Positions 11,045 to 24,400 of a stretch of DNA of 38,006 nt are shown one piece after another (the first letter of the stretch is position 1; the number at the start of each line of letters is the position of its first letter). The stretch is taken from assembly GCA_030435675.1 (NCBI GenBank), contig JAUCMV010000028.1, positions 1 through 38,006 of the forward strand. Reading direction: 5' to 3'. The position numbers were made by a program, and so were the translations under genes. The stretch is from Steinernema hermaphroditum. Taxonomy: Eukaryota > Nematoda > Chromadorea > Rhabditida > Steinernematidae. A model generated the notes under the pieces. The model was not told the DNA's origin. It worked only from the letters and a program-made list of their open reading frames with translations, and did not search any database.

Positions 11045-14000
11045 CCCGTTGGGATTACTGTGGACTATCTTAGTTTCCTGCAAAACTTTCAATTCGAGAC
11101 AGATAGGGCCTTGTTCATGCAAAGAGTTCTGCATCTGACCCTCCTGCTCCAAAGTACCATAGCATTTTTATGATTGGATCTTGTAGAACTGCACGAGCCT
11201 GATCGAACGCGCCTATTCCCGTTGGGATTACTGTGGACTATCTTAGTTTCCTGCAAAACTTTCAATTCGAGACAGATAGGGCCTTGTTCATGCAAAGAGT
11301 TCTGCATCTGACCCTCCTGCTCCAAAGTACCATAGCATTTTTATGATTGGATCTTGTAGAACTGCACGAGCCTGATCGAACGCGCCTATTCCCGTTGGGA
11401 TTACTGTGGACTATCTTAGTTTCCTGCAAAACTTTCAATTCGAGACAGATAGGGCCTTGTTCATGCAAAGAGTTCTGCATCTGACCCTCCTGCTCCAAAG
11501 TACCATAGCATTTTTATGATTGGATCTTGTAGAACTGCACGAGCCTGATCGAACGCGCCTATTCCCGTTGGGATTACTGTGGACTATCTTAGTTTCCTGC
11601 AAAACTTTCAATTCGAGACAGATAGGGCCTTGTTCATGCAAAGAGTTCTGCATCTGACCCTCCTGCTCCAAAGTACCATAGCATTTTTATGATTGGATCT
11701 TGTAGAACTGCACGAGCCTGATCGAACGCGCCTATTCCCGTTGGGATTACTGTGGACTATCTTAGTTTCCTGCAAAACTTTCAATTCGAGACAGATAGGG
11801 CCTTGTTCATGCAAAGAGTTCTGCATCTGACCCTCCTGCTCCAAAGTACCATAGCATTTTTATGATTGGATCTTGTAGAACTGCACGAGCCTGATCGAAC
11901 GCGCCTATTCCCGTTGGGATTACTGTGGACTATCTTAGTTTCCTGCAAAACTTTCAATTCGAGACAGATAGGGCCTTGTTCATGCAAAGAGTTCTGCATC
12001 TGACCCTCCTGCTCCAAAGTACCATAGCATTTTTATGATTGGATCTTGTAGAACTGCACGAGCCTGATCGAACGCGCCTATTCCCGTTGGGATTACTGTG
12101 GACTATCTTAGTTTCCTGCAAAACTTTCAATTCGAGACAGATAGGGCCTTGTTCATGCAAAGAGTTCTGCATCTGACCCTCCTGCTCCAAAGTACCATAG
12201 CATTTTTATGATTGGATCTTGTAGAACTGCACGAGCCTGATCGAACGCGCCTATTCCCGTTGGGATTACTGTGGACTATCTTAGTTTCCTGCAAAACTTT
12301 CAATTCGAGACAGATAGGGCCTTGTTCATGCAAAGAGTTCTGCATCTGACCCTCCTGCTCCAAAGTACCATAGCATTTTTATGATTGGATCTTGTAGAAC
12401 TGCACGAGCCTGATCGAACGCGCCTATTCCCGTTGGGATTACTGTGGACTATCTTAGTTTCCTGCAAAACTTTCAATTCGAGACAGATAGGGCCTTGTTC
12501 ATGCAAAGAGTTCTGCATCTGACCCTCCTGCTCCAAAGTACCATAGCATTTTTATGATTGGATCTTGTAGAACTGCACGAGCCTGATCGAACGCGCCTAT
12601 TCCCGTTGGGATTACTGTGGACTATCTTAGTTTCCTGCAAAACTTTCAATTCGAGACAGATAGGGCCTTGTTCATGCAAAGAGTTCTGCATCTGACCCTC
12701 CTGCTCCAAAGTACCATAGCATTTTTATGATTGGATCTTGTAGAACTGCACGAGCCTGATCGAACGCGCCTATTCCCGTTGGGATTACTGTGGACTATCT
12801 TAGTTTCCTGCAAAACTTTCAATTCGAGACAGATAGGGCCTTGTTCATGCAAAGAGTTCTGCATCTGACCCTCCTGCTCCAAAGTACCATAGCATTTTTA
12901 TGATTGGATCTTGTAGAACTGCACGAGCCTGATCGAACGCGCCTATTCCCGTTGGGATTACTGTGGACTATCTTAGTTTCCTGCAAAACTTTCAATTCGA
13001 GACAGATAGGGCCTTGTTCATGCAAAGAGTTCTGCATCTGACCCTCCTGCTCCAAAGTACCATAGCATTTTTATGATTGGATCTTGTAGAACTGCACGAG
13101 CCTGATCGAACGCGCCTATTCCCGTTGGGATTACTGTGGACTATCTTAGTTTCCTGCAAAACTTTCAATTCGAGACAGATAGGGCCTTGTTCATGCAAAG
13201 AGTTCTGCATCTGACCCTCCTGCTCCAAAGTACCATAGCATTTTTATGATTGGATCTTGTAGAACTGCACGAGCCTGATCGAACGCGCCTATTCCCGTTG
13301 GGATTACTGTGGACTATCTTAGTTTCCTGCAAAACTTTCAATTCGAGACAGATAGGGCCTTGTTCATGCAAAGAGTTCTGCATCTGACCCTCCTGCTCCA
13401 AAGTACCATAGCATTTTTATGATTGGATCTTGTAGAACTGCACGAGCCTGATCGAACGCGCCTATTCCCGTTGGGATTACTGTGGACTATCTTAGTTTCC
13501 TGCAAAACTTTCAATTCGAGACAGATAGGGCCTTGTTCATGCAAAGAGTTCTGCATCTGACCCTCCTGCTCCAAAGTACCATAGCATTTTTATGATTGGA
13601 TCTTGTAGAACTGCACGAGCCTGATCGAACGCGCCTACTCTCGTTGGGTTTACTGTGGACTATCTTAGTTTCCTGCAAAACTTTCAATTCGAGACAGATA
13701 GGGCCTTGTTCATGCAAAGAGTTCTGCATCTGACCCTCCTGCTCCAAAGTACCATAGCATTTTTATGATTGGATCTTGTAGAACTGCACGAGCCTGATCG
13801 AACGCGCCTATTCCCGTTGGGATTACTGTGGACTATCTTAGTTTCCTGCAAAACTTTCAATTCGAGACAGATAGGGCCTTGTTCATGCAAAGAGTTCTGC
13901 ATCTGACCCTCCTGCTCCAAAGTACCATAGCATTTTTATGATTGGATCTTGTAGAACTGCACGAGCCTGATCGAACGCGCCTATTCCCGTTGGGATTACT

Positions 14001-17000
14001 GTGGACTATCTTAGTTTCCTGCAAAACTTTCAATTCGAGACAGATAGGGCCTTGTTCATGCAAAGAGTTCTGCATCTGACCCTCCTGCTCCAAAGTACCA
14101 TAGCATTTTTATGATTGGATCTTGTAGAACTGCACGAGCCTGATCGAACGCGCCTATTCCCGTTGGGATTACTGTGGACTATCTTAGTTTCCTGCAAAAC
14201 TTTCAATTCGAGACAGATAGGGCCTTGTTCATGCAAAGAGTTCTGCATCTGACCCTCCTGCTCCAAAGTACCATAGCATTTTTATGATTGGATCTTGTAG
14301 AACTGCACGAGCCTGATCGAACGCGCCTATTCCCGTTGGGATTACTGTGGACTATCTTAGTTTCCTGCAAAACTTTCAATTCGAGACAGATAGGGCCTTG
14401 TTCATGCAAAGAGTTCTGCATCTGACCCTCCTGCTCCAAAGTACCATAGCATTTTTATGATTGGATCTTGTAGAACTGCACGAGCCTGATCGAACGCGCC
14501 TATTCCCGTTGGGATTACTGTGGACTATCTTAGTTTCCTGCAAAACTTTCAATTCGAGACAGATAGGGCCTTGTTCATGCAAAGAGTTCTGCATCTGACC
14601 CTCCTGCTCCAAAGTACCATAGCATTTTTATGATTGGATCTTGTAGAACTGCACGAGCCTGATCGAACGCGCCTATTCCCGTTGGGATTACTGTGGACTA
14701 TCTTAGTTTCCTGCAAAACTTTCAATTCGAGACAGATAGGGCCTTGTTCATGCAAAGAGTTCTGCATCTGACCCTCCTGCTCCAAAGTACCATAGCATTT
14801 TTATGATTGGATCTTGTAGAACTGCACGAGCCTGATCGAACGCGCCTATTCCCGTTGGGATTACTGTGGACTATCTTAGTTTCCTGCAAAACTTTCAATT
14901 CGAGACAGATAGGGCCTTGTTCATGCAAAGAGTTCTGCATCTGACCCTCCTGCTCCAAAGTACCATAGCATTTTTATGATTGGATCTTGTAGAACTGCAC
15001 GAGCCTGATCGAACGCGCCTATTCCCGTTGGGATTACTGTGGACTATCTTAGTTTCCTGCAAAACTTTCAATTCGAGACAGATAGGGCCTTGTTCATGCA
15101 AAGAGTTCTGCATCTGACCCTCCTGCTCCAAAGTACCATAGCATTTTTATGATTGGATCTTGTAGAACTGCACGAGCCTGATCGAACGCGCCTATTCCCG
15201 TTGGGATTACTGTGGACTATCTTAGTTTCCTGCAAAACTTTCAATTCGAGACAGATAGGGCCTTGTTCATGCAAAGAGTTCTGCATCTGACCCTCCTGCT
15301 CCAAAGTACCATAGCATTTTTATGATTGGATCTTGTAGAACTGCACGAGCCTGATCGAACGCGCCTATTCCCGTTGGGATTACTGTGGACTATCTTAGTT
15401 TCCTGCAAAACTTTCAATTCGAGACAGATAGGGCCTTGTTCATGCAAAGAGTTCTGCATCTGACCCTCCTGCTCCAAAGTACCATAGCATTTTTATGATT
15501 GGATCTTGTAGAACTGCACGAGCCTGATCGAACGCGCCTATTCCCGTTGGGATTACTGTGGACTATCTTAGTTTCCTGCAAAACTTTCAATTCGAGACAG
15601 ATAGGGCCTTGTTCATGCAAAGAGTTCTGCATCTGACCCTCCTGCTCCAAAGTACCATAGCATTTTTATGATTGGATCTTGTAGAACTGCACGAGCCTGA
15701 TCGAACGCGCCTATTCCCGTTGGGATTACTGTGGACTATCTTAGTTTCCTGCAAAACTTTCAATTCGAGACAGATAGGGCCTTGTTCATGCAAAGAGTTC
15801 TGCATCTGACCCTCCTGCTCCAAAGTACCATAGCATTTTTATGATTGGATCTTGTAGAACTGCACGAGCCTGATCGAACGCGCCTATTCCCGTTGGGATT
15901 ACTGTGGACTATCTTAGTTTCCTGCAAAACTTTCAATTCGAGACAGATAGGGCCTTGTTCATGCAAAGAGTTCTGCATCTGACCCTCCTGCTCCAAAGTA
16001 CCATAGCATTTTTATGATTGGATCTTGTAGAACTGCACGAGCCTGATCGAACGCGCCTATTCTCGTTGGGATTACTGTGGACTATCTTAGTTTCCTGCAA
16101 AACTTTCAATTCGAGACAGATAGGGCCTTGTTCATGCAAAGAGTTCTGCATCTGACCCTCCTGCTCCAAAGTACCATAGCATTTTTATGATTGGATCTTG
16201 TAGAACTGCACGAGCCTGATCGAACGCGCCTATTCCCGTTGGGATTACTGTGGACTATCTTAGTTTCCTGCAAAACTTTCAATTCGAGACAGATAGGGCC
16301 TTGTTCATGCAAAGAGTTCTGCATCTGACCCTCCTGCTCCAAAGTACCATAGCATTTTTATGATTGGATCTTGTAGAACTGCACGAGCCTGATCGAACGC
16401 GCCTATTCCCGTTGGGATTACTGTGGACTATCTTAGTTTCCTGCAAAACTTTCAATTCGAGACAGATAGGGCCTTGTTCATGCAAAGAGTTCTGCATCTG
16501 ACCCTCCTGCTCCAAAGTACCATAGCATTTTTATGATTGGATCTTGTAGAACTGCACGAGCCTGATCGAACGCGCCTATTCCCGTTGGGATTACTGTGGA
16601 CTATCTTAGTTTCCTGCAAAACTTTCAATTCGAGACAGATAGGGCCTTGTTCATGCAAAGAGTTCTGCATCTGACCCTCCTGCTCCAAAGTACCATAGCA
16701 TTTTTATGATTGGATCTTGTAGAACTGCACGAGCCTGATCGAACGCGCCTATTCCCGTTGGGATTACTGTGGACTATCTTAGTTTCCTGCAAAACTTTCA
16801 ATTCGAGACAGATAGGGCCTTGTTCATGCAAAGAGTTCTGCATCTGACCCTCCTGCTCCAAAGTACCATAGCATTTTTATGATTGGATCTTGTAGAACTG
16901 CACGAGCCTGATCGAACGCGCCTATTCCCGTTGGGATTACTGTGGACTATCTTAGTTTCCTGCAAAACTTTCAATTCGAGACAGATAGGGCCTTGTTCAT

Positions 17001-17443
17001 GCAAAGAGTTCTGCATCTGACCCTCCTGCTCCAAAGTACCATAGCATTTTTATGATTGGATCTTGTAGAACTGCACGAGCCTGATCGAACGCGCCTATTC
17101 CCGTTGGGATTACTGTGGACTATCTTAGTTTCCTGCAAAACTTTCAATTCGAGACAGATAGGGCCTTGTTCATGCAAAGAGTTCTGCATCTGACCCTCCT
17201 GCTCCAAAGTACCATAGCATTTTTATGATTGGATCTTGTAGAACTGCACGAGCCTGATCGAACGCGCCTATTCCCGTTGGGATTACTGTGGACTATCTTA
17301 GTTTCCTGCAAAACTTTCAATTCGAGACAGATAGGGCCTTGTTCATGCAAAGAGTTCTGCATCTGACCCTCCTGCTCCAAAGTACCATAGCATTTTTATG
17401 ATTGGATCTTGTAGAACTGCACGAGCCTGATCGAACGCGCCTA
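11045..17443 (+). repeat. Highly homogeneous satellite domain
   Basis: About 37 consecutive monomers that are almost all the majority sequence, with constant 173-bp spacing. The only departures I saw are a window L variant at about 13635-13650 (cctactctcgttgggttt) and a single T at about 16062 (attctcg). The run from 11045 to 13634 is about 15 monomers with no difference that I noticed. This is the pattern expected from recent local amplification, or from assembly across copies too similar to separate. Confidence 0.9.
11691..11863 (+). repeat. Reference copy of the majority 173-bp monomer
   Basis: This copy matches the majority sequence and sets the numbering used in the other entries (position 1 is the g of gattggatct). 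Left to right it has: an invariant block 1-44 including gatcgaacgcgcc; variable window L at 45-59 around tcccgttggga, a 4-bp inverted repeat with a 3-base loop; an invariant block 60-104 including ctatcttagtttcctgc and caattcgagacag; variable window R at 105-129 (gatagggcc, ttgttcatgcaaagag); and an invariant block 130-173 ending in tagcatttttat. The consensus has 42 C and 36 G. CTGCA occurs at 18, 80 and 131. There are two GATC sites, in ttggatctt and ctgatcgaa. The start point is arbitrary, since a tandem array does not show its own monomer boundary. Confidence 0.95.
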
Positions 17444-17572
17444 CTCTCGTTGGATTTCCTGTGGACTATCTTAGTTTCCTGCAAAACTTTCAATTCGAGA
17501 CAGCAAGGCCCTTGCTCACACCAAGAGCTCTGCATCTGACCCTCCTGCTCCAAAGTACCATAGCATTTTTAT
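17400..17572 (+). repeat. Type D monomer, copy 2
   Basis: It carries the same linked haplotype as copy 1 in both windows, with no difference that I can see, 38 monomers (6574 bp) to its right. The flanking monomers are majority type on both sides, so only this one unit carries the haplotype. Confidence 0.93.
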
Positions 17573-18783
17573 GATTGGATCTTGTAGAACTGCACGAGCC
17601 TGATCGAACGCGCCTATTCCCGTTGGGATTACTGTGGACTATCTTAGTTTCCTGCAAAACTTTCAATTCGAGACAGATAGGGCCTTGTTCATGCAAAGAG
17701 TTCTGCATCTGACCCTCCTGCTCCAAAGTACCATAGCATTTTTATGATTGGATCTTGTAGAACTGCACGAGCCTGATCGAACGCGCCTATTCCCGTTGGG
17801 ATTACTGTGGACTATCTTAGTTTCCTGCAAAACTTTCAATTCGAGACAGATAGGGCCTTGTTCATGCAAAGAGTTCTGCATCTGACCCTCCTGCTCCAAA
17901 GTACCATAGCATTTTTATGATTGGATCTTGTAGAACTGCACGAGCCTGATCGAACGCGCCTATTCCCGTTGGGATTACTGTGGACTATCTTAGTTTCCTG
18001 CAAAACTTTCAATTCGAGACAGATAGGGCCTTGTTCATGCAAAGAGTTCTGCATCTGACCCTCCTGCTCCAAAGTACCATAGCATTTTTATGATTGGATC
18101 TTGTAGAACTGCACGAGCCTGATCGAACGCGCCTATTCCCGTTGGGATTACTGTGGACTATCTTAGTTTCCTGCAAAACTTTCAATTCGAGACAGATAGG
18201 GCCTTGTTCATGCAAAGAGTTCTGCATCTGACCCTCCTGCTCCAAAGTACCATAGCATTTTTATGATTGGATCTTGTAGAACTGCACGAGCCTGATCGAA
18301 CGCGCCTATTCCCGTTGGGATTACTGTGGACTATCTTAGTTTCCTGCAAAACTTTCAATTCGAGACAGATAGGGCCTTGTTCATGCAAAGAGTTCTGCAT
18401 CTGACCCTCCTGCTCCAAAGTACCATAGCATTTTTATGATTGGATCTTGTAGAACTGCACGAGCCTGATCGAACGCGCCTATTCCCGTTGGGATTACTGT
18501 GGACTATCTTAGTTTCCTGCAAAACTTTCAATTCGAGACAGATAGGGCCTTGTTCATGCAAAGAGTTCTGCATCTGACCCTCCTGCTCCAAAGTACCATA
18601 GCATTTTTATGATTGGATCTTGTAGAACTGCACGAGCCTGATCGAACGCGCCTATTCCCGTTGGGATTACTGTGGACTATCTTAGTTTCCTGCAAAACTT
18701 TCAATTCGAGACAGATAGGGCCTTGTTCATGCAAAGAGTTCTGCATCTGACCCTCCTGCTCCAAAGTACCATAGCATTTTTAT

Positions 18784-18956
18784 GATTGGATCTTGTAGAA
18801 CTGCACGAGCCTGATCGAACGCGCCTACTCTCGTTGGATTTCCTGTGGACTATCTTAGTTTCCTGCAAAACTTTCAATTCGAGACAGCAAGGCCCTTGCT
18901 CACACCAAGAGCTCTGCATCTGACCCTCCTGCTCCAAAGTACCATAGCATTTTTAT
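18784..18956 (+). repeat. Type D monomer, copy 3
   Basis: It is the same linked haplotype in both windows, 8 monomers (1384 bp) after copy 2. The following monomer has the T109 state (atagtgcc, T at 19065), which is rare outside the first 5 kb, so the right flank differs from that of copy 2. Confidence 0.93.
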
Positions 18957-19302
18957 GATTGGATCTTGTAGAACTGCACGAGCCTGATCGAACGCGCCTA
19001 TTCCCGTTGGGATTACTGTGGACTATCTTAGTTTCCTGCAAAACTTTCAATTCGAGACAGATAGTGCCTTGTTCATGCAAAGAGTTCTGCATCTGACCCT
19101 CCTGCTCCAAAGTACCATAGCATTTTTATGATTGGATCTTGTAGAACTGCACGAGCCTGATCGAACGCGCCTATTCCCGTTGGGATTACTGTGGACTATC
19201 TTAGTTTCCTGCAAAACTTTCAATTCGAGACAGATAGGGCCTTGTTCATGCAAAGAGTTCTGCATCTGACCCTCCTGCTCCAAAGTACCATAGCATTTTT
19301 AT

Positions 19303-19475
19303 GATTGGATCTTGTAGAACTGCACGAGCCTGATCGAACGCGCCTACTCTCGTTGGATTTCCTGTGGACTATCTTAGTTTCCTGCAAAACTTTCAATTCG
19401 AGACAGCAAGGCCCTTGCTCACACCAAGAGCTCTGCATCTGACCCTCCTGCTCCAAAGTACCATAGCATTTTTAT
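19303..19475 (+). repeat. Type D monomer, copy 4
   Basis: It is the same linked haplotype, 3 monomers (519 bp) after copy 3. It is followed directly by a monomer with gggtttac in window L (19528 on) and an extra C at 19586-19588, so it lies at the start of the T56 cluster. Confidence 0.93.
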
Positions 19476-21490
19476 GATTGGATCTTGTAGAACTGCACGA
19501 GCCTGATCGAACGCGCCTATTCCCGTTGGGTTTACTGTGGACTATCTTAGTTTCCTGCAAAACTTTCAATTCGAGACAGATAGGGCCCTTGTTCATGCAA
19601 AGAGTTCTGCATCTGACCCTCCTGCTCCAAAGTACCATAGCATTTTTATGATTGGATCTTGTAGAACTGCACGAGCCTGATCGAACGCGCCTATTCCCGT
19701 TGGGATTACTGTGGACTATCTTAGTTTCCTGCAAAACTTTCAATTCGAGACAGATAGGGCCTTGTTCATGCAAAGAGTTCTGCATCTGACCCTCCTGCTC
19801 CAAAGTACCATAGCATTTTTATGATTGGATCTTGTAGAACTGCACGAGCCTGATCGAACGCGCCTATTCCCGTTGGGTTTACTGTGGACTATCTTAGTTT
19901 CCTGCAAAACTTTCAATTCGAGACAGATAGGGCCTTGTTCATGCAAAGAGTTCTGCATCTGACCCTCCTGCTCCAAAGTACCATAGCATTTTTATGATTG
20001 GATCTTGTAGAACTGCACGAGCCTGATCGAACGCGCCTATTCCCGTTGGGTTTACTGTGGACTATCTTAGTTTCCTGCAAAACTTTCAATTCGAGACAGA
20101 TAGGGCCTTGTTCATGCAAAGAGTTCTGCATCTGACCCTCCTGCTCCAAAGTACCATAGCATTTTTATGATTGGATCTTGTAGAACTGCACGAGCCTGAT
20201 CGAACGCGCCTATTCCCGTTGGGATTACTGTGGACTATCTTAGTTTCCTGCAAAACTTTCAATTCGAGACAGATAGGGCCTTGTTCATGCAAAGAGTTCT
20301 GCATCTGACCCTCCTGCTCCAAAGTACCATAGCATTTTTATGATTGGATCTTGTAGAACTGCACGAGCCTGATCGAACGCGCCTATTCCCGTTGGGATTA
20401 CTGTGGACTATCTTAGTTTCCTGCAAAACTTTCAATTCGAGACAGATAGGGCCTTGTTCATGCAAAGAGTTCTGCATCTGACCCTCCTGCTCCAAAGTAC
20501 CATAGCATTTTTATGATTGGATCTTGTAGAACTGCACGAGCCTGATCGAACGCGCCTATTCCCGTTGGGATTACTGTGGACTATCTTAGTTTCCTGCAAA
20601 ACTTTCAATTCGAGACAGATAGGGCCTTGTTCATGCAAAGAGTTCTGCATCTGACCCTCCTGCTCCAAAGTACCATAGCATTTTTATGATTGGATCTTGT
20701 AGAACTGCACGAGCCTGATCGAACGCGCCTATTCCCGTTGGGTTTACTGTGGACTATCTTAGTTTCCTGCAAAACTTTCAATTCGAGACAGATAGGGCCT
20801 TGTTCATGCAAAGAGTTCTGCATCTGACCCTCCTGCTCCAAAGTACCATAGCATTTTTATGATTGGATCTTGTAGAACTGCACGAGCCTGATCGAACGCG
20901 CCTATTCCCGTTGGGATTACTGTGGACTATCTTAGTTTCCTGCAAAACTTTCAATTCGAGACAGATAGGGCCTTGTTCATGCAAAGAGTTCTGCATCTGA
21001 CCCTCCTGCTCCAAAGTACCATAGCATTTTTATGATTGGATCTTGTAGAACTGCACGAGCCTGATCGAACGCGCCTATTCCCGTTGGGATTACTGTGGAC
21101 TATCTTAGTTTCCTGCAAAACTTTCAATTCGAGACAGATAGGGCCTTGTTCATGCAAAGAGTTCTGCATCTGACCCTCCTGCTCCAAAGTACCATAGCAT
21201 TTTTATGATTGGATCTTGTAGAACTGCACGAGCCTGATCGAACGCGCCTATTCCCGTTGGGATTACTGTGGACTATCTTAGTTTCCTGCAAAACTTTCAA
21301 TTCGAGACAGATAGGGCCTTGTTCATGCAAAGAGTTCTGCATCTGACCCTCCTGCTCCAAAGTACCATAGCATTTTTATGATTGGATCTTGTAGAACTGC
21401 ACGAGCCTGATCGAACGCGCCTATTCCCGTTGGGTTTACTGTGGACTATCTTAGTTTCCTGCAAAACTTTCAATTCGAGACAGATAGGGC
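19476..21490 (+). repeat. Cluster of monomers with T at window L position 56
   Basis: Monomers reading gggtttactg instead of gggattactg, on an otherwise majority background, occur here at about 19528, 19874, 20047, 20739 and 21431, and elsewhere with this background only near 25757. The last three in the cluster are each 692 bp (four monomers) apart. The copy at 19528 is followed by a 174-bp unit because of an extra C at 19586-19588. The monomer at 21431 also has gttcatac in window R. This is a local family spread by short-range duplication. Confidence 0.85.
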
Positions 21491-24400
21491 CTTGTTCATA
21501 CAAAGAGTTCTGCATCTGACCCTCCTGCTCCAAAGTACCATAGCATTTTTATGATTGGATCTTGTAGAACTGCACGAGCCTGATCGAACGCGCCTATTCC
21601 CGTTGGGATTACTGTGGACTATCTTAGTTTCCTGCAAAACTTTCAATTCGAGACAGATAGGGCCTTGTTCATGCAAAGAGTTCTGCATCTGACCCTCCTG
21701 CTCCAAAGTACCATAGCATTTTTATGATTGGATCTTGTAGAACTGCACGAGCCTGATCGAACGCGCCTATTCCCGTTGGGATTACTGTGGACTATCTTAG
21801 TTTCCTGCAAAACTTTCAATTCGAGACAGATAGGGCCTTGTTCATGCAAAGAGTTCTGCATCTGACCCTCCTGCTCCAAAGTACCATAGCATTTTTATGA
21901 TTGGATCTTGTAGAACTGCACGAGCCTGATCGAACGCGCCTATTCCCGTTGGGATTACTGTGGACTATCTTAGTTTCCTGCAAAACTTTCAATTCGAGAC
22001 AGATAGGGCCTTGTTCATGCAAAGAGTTCTGCATCTGACCCTCCTGCTCCAAAGTACCATAGCATTTTTATGATTGGATCTTGTAGAACTGCACGAGCCT
22101 GATCGAACGCGCCTATTCCCGTTGGGATTACTGTGGACTATCTTAGTTTCCTGCAAAACTTTCAATTCGAGACAGATAGGGCCTTGTTCATGCAAAGAGT
22201 TCTGCATCTGACCCTCCTGCTCCAAAGTACCATAGCATTTTTATGATTGGATCTTGTAGAACTGCACGAGCCTGATCGAACGCGCCTATTCCCGTTGGGA
22301 TTACTGTGGACTATCTTAGTTTCCTGCAAAACTTTCAATTCGAGACAGATAGGGCCTTGTTCATGCAAAGAGTTCTGCATCTGACCCTCCTGCTCCAAAG
22401 TACCATAGCATTTTTATGATTGGATCTTGTAGAACTGCACGAGCCTGATCGAACGCGCCTATTCCCGTTGGGATTACTGTGGACTATCTTAGTTTCCTGC
22501 AAAACTTTCAATTCGAGACAGATAGGGCCTTGTTCATGCAAAGAGTTCTGCATCTGACCCTCCTGCTCCAAAGTACCATAGCATTTTTATGATTGGATCT
22601 TGTAGAACTGCACGAGCCTGATCGAACGCGCCTATTCCCGTTGGGATTACTGTGGACTATCTTAGTTTCCTGCAAAACTTTCAATTCGAGACAGATAGGG
22701 CCTTGTTCATGCAAAGAGTTCTGCATCTGACCCTCCTGCTCCAAAGTACCATAGCATTTTTATGATTGGATCTTGTAGAACTGCACGAGCCTGATCGAAC
22801 GCGCCTATTCCCGTTGGGATTACTGTGGACTATCTTAGTTTCCTGCAAAACTTTCAATTCGAGACAGATAGGGCCTTGTTCATGCAAAGAGTTCTGCATC
22901 TGACCCTCCTGCTCCAAAGTACCATAGCATTTTTATGATTGGATCTTGTAGAACTGCACGAGCCTGATCGAACGCGCCTATTCCCGTTGGGATTACTGTG
23001 GACTATCTTAGTTTCCTGCAAAACTTTCAATTCGAGACAGATAGGGCCTTGTTCATGCAAAGAGTTCTGCATCTGACCCTCCTGCTCCAAAGTACCATAG
23101 CATTTTTATGATTGGATCTTGTAGAACTGCACGAGCCTGATCGAACGCGCCTATTCCCGTTGGGATTACTGTGGACTATCTTAGTTTCCTGCAAAACTTT
23201 CAATTCGAGACAGATAGGGCCTTGTTCATGCAAAGAGTTCTGCATCTGACCCTCCTGCTCCAAAGTACCATAGCATTTTTATGATTGGATCTTGTAGAAC
23301 TGCACGAGCCTGATCGAACGCGCCTATTCCCGTTGGGATTACTGTGGACTATCTTAGTTTCCTGCAAAACTTTCAATTCGAGACAGATAGGGCCTTGTTC
23401 ATGCAAAGAGTTCTGCATCTGACCCTCCTGCTCCAAAGTACCATAGCATTTTTATGATTGGATCTTGTAGAACTGCACGAGCCTGATCGAACGCGCCTAT
23501 TCCCGTTGGGATTACTGTGGACTATCTTAGTTTCCTGCAAAACTTTCAATTCGAGACAGATAGGGCCTTGTTCATGCAAAGAGTTCTGCATCTGACCCTC
23601 CTGCTCCAAAGTACCATAGCATTTTTATGATTGGATCTTGTAGAACTGCACGAGCCTGATCGAACGCGCCTATTCCCGTTGGGATTACTGTGGACTATCT
23701 TAGTTTCCTGCAAAACTTTCAATTCGAGACAGATAGGCCCTTGTTCATGCAAAGAGTTCTGCATCTGACCCTCCTGCTCCAAAGTACCATAGCATTTTTA
23801 TGATTGGATCTTGTAGAACTGCACGAGCCTGATCGAACGCGCCTATTCCCGTTGGGATTACTGTGGACTATCTTAGTTTCCTGCAAAACTTTCAATTCGA
23901 GACAGATAGGGCCTTGTTCATGCAAAGAGTTCTGCATCTGACCCTCCTGCTCCAAAGTACCATAGCATTTTTATGATTGGATCTTGTAGAACTGCACGAG
24001 CCTGATCGAACGCGCCTATTCCCGTTGGGATTACTGTGGACTATCTTAGTTTCCTGCAAAACTTTCAATTCGAGACAGATAGGGCCTTGTTCATGCAAAG
24101 AGTTCTGCATCTGACCCTCCTGCTCCAAAGTACCATAGCATTTTTATGATTGGATCTTGTAGAACTGCACGAGCCTGATCGAACGCGCCTATTCCCGTTG
24201 GGATTACTGTGGACTATCTTAGTTTCCTGCAAAACTTTCAATTCGAGACAGATAGGGCCTTGTTCATGCAAAGAGTTCTGCATCTGACCCTCCTGCTCCA
24301 AAGTACCATAGCATTTTTATGATTGGATCTTGTAGAACTGCACGAGCCTGATCGAACGCGCCTATTCCCGTTGGGATTACTGTGGACTATCTTAGTTTCC

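Noticed and set aside
11720..11733. RNA polymerase III B box (gatcgaac) suggesting a tRNA-derived SINE origin
   Set aside because: The match to the B-box consensus fails at its 3' end, and I found no convincing A box at a suitable distance upstream. The five T downstream are expected by chance in an A/T-rich stretch.
11691..11863. CENP-B box in the monomer
   Set aside because: The required TTCG, central A and CGGG arrangement is not present on either strand. The type D sequence tcgttgga resembles part of the box, but the leading T and the CGGG half are missing.
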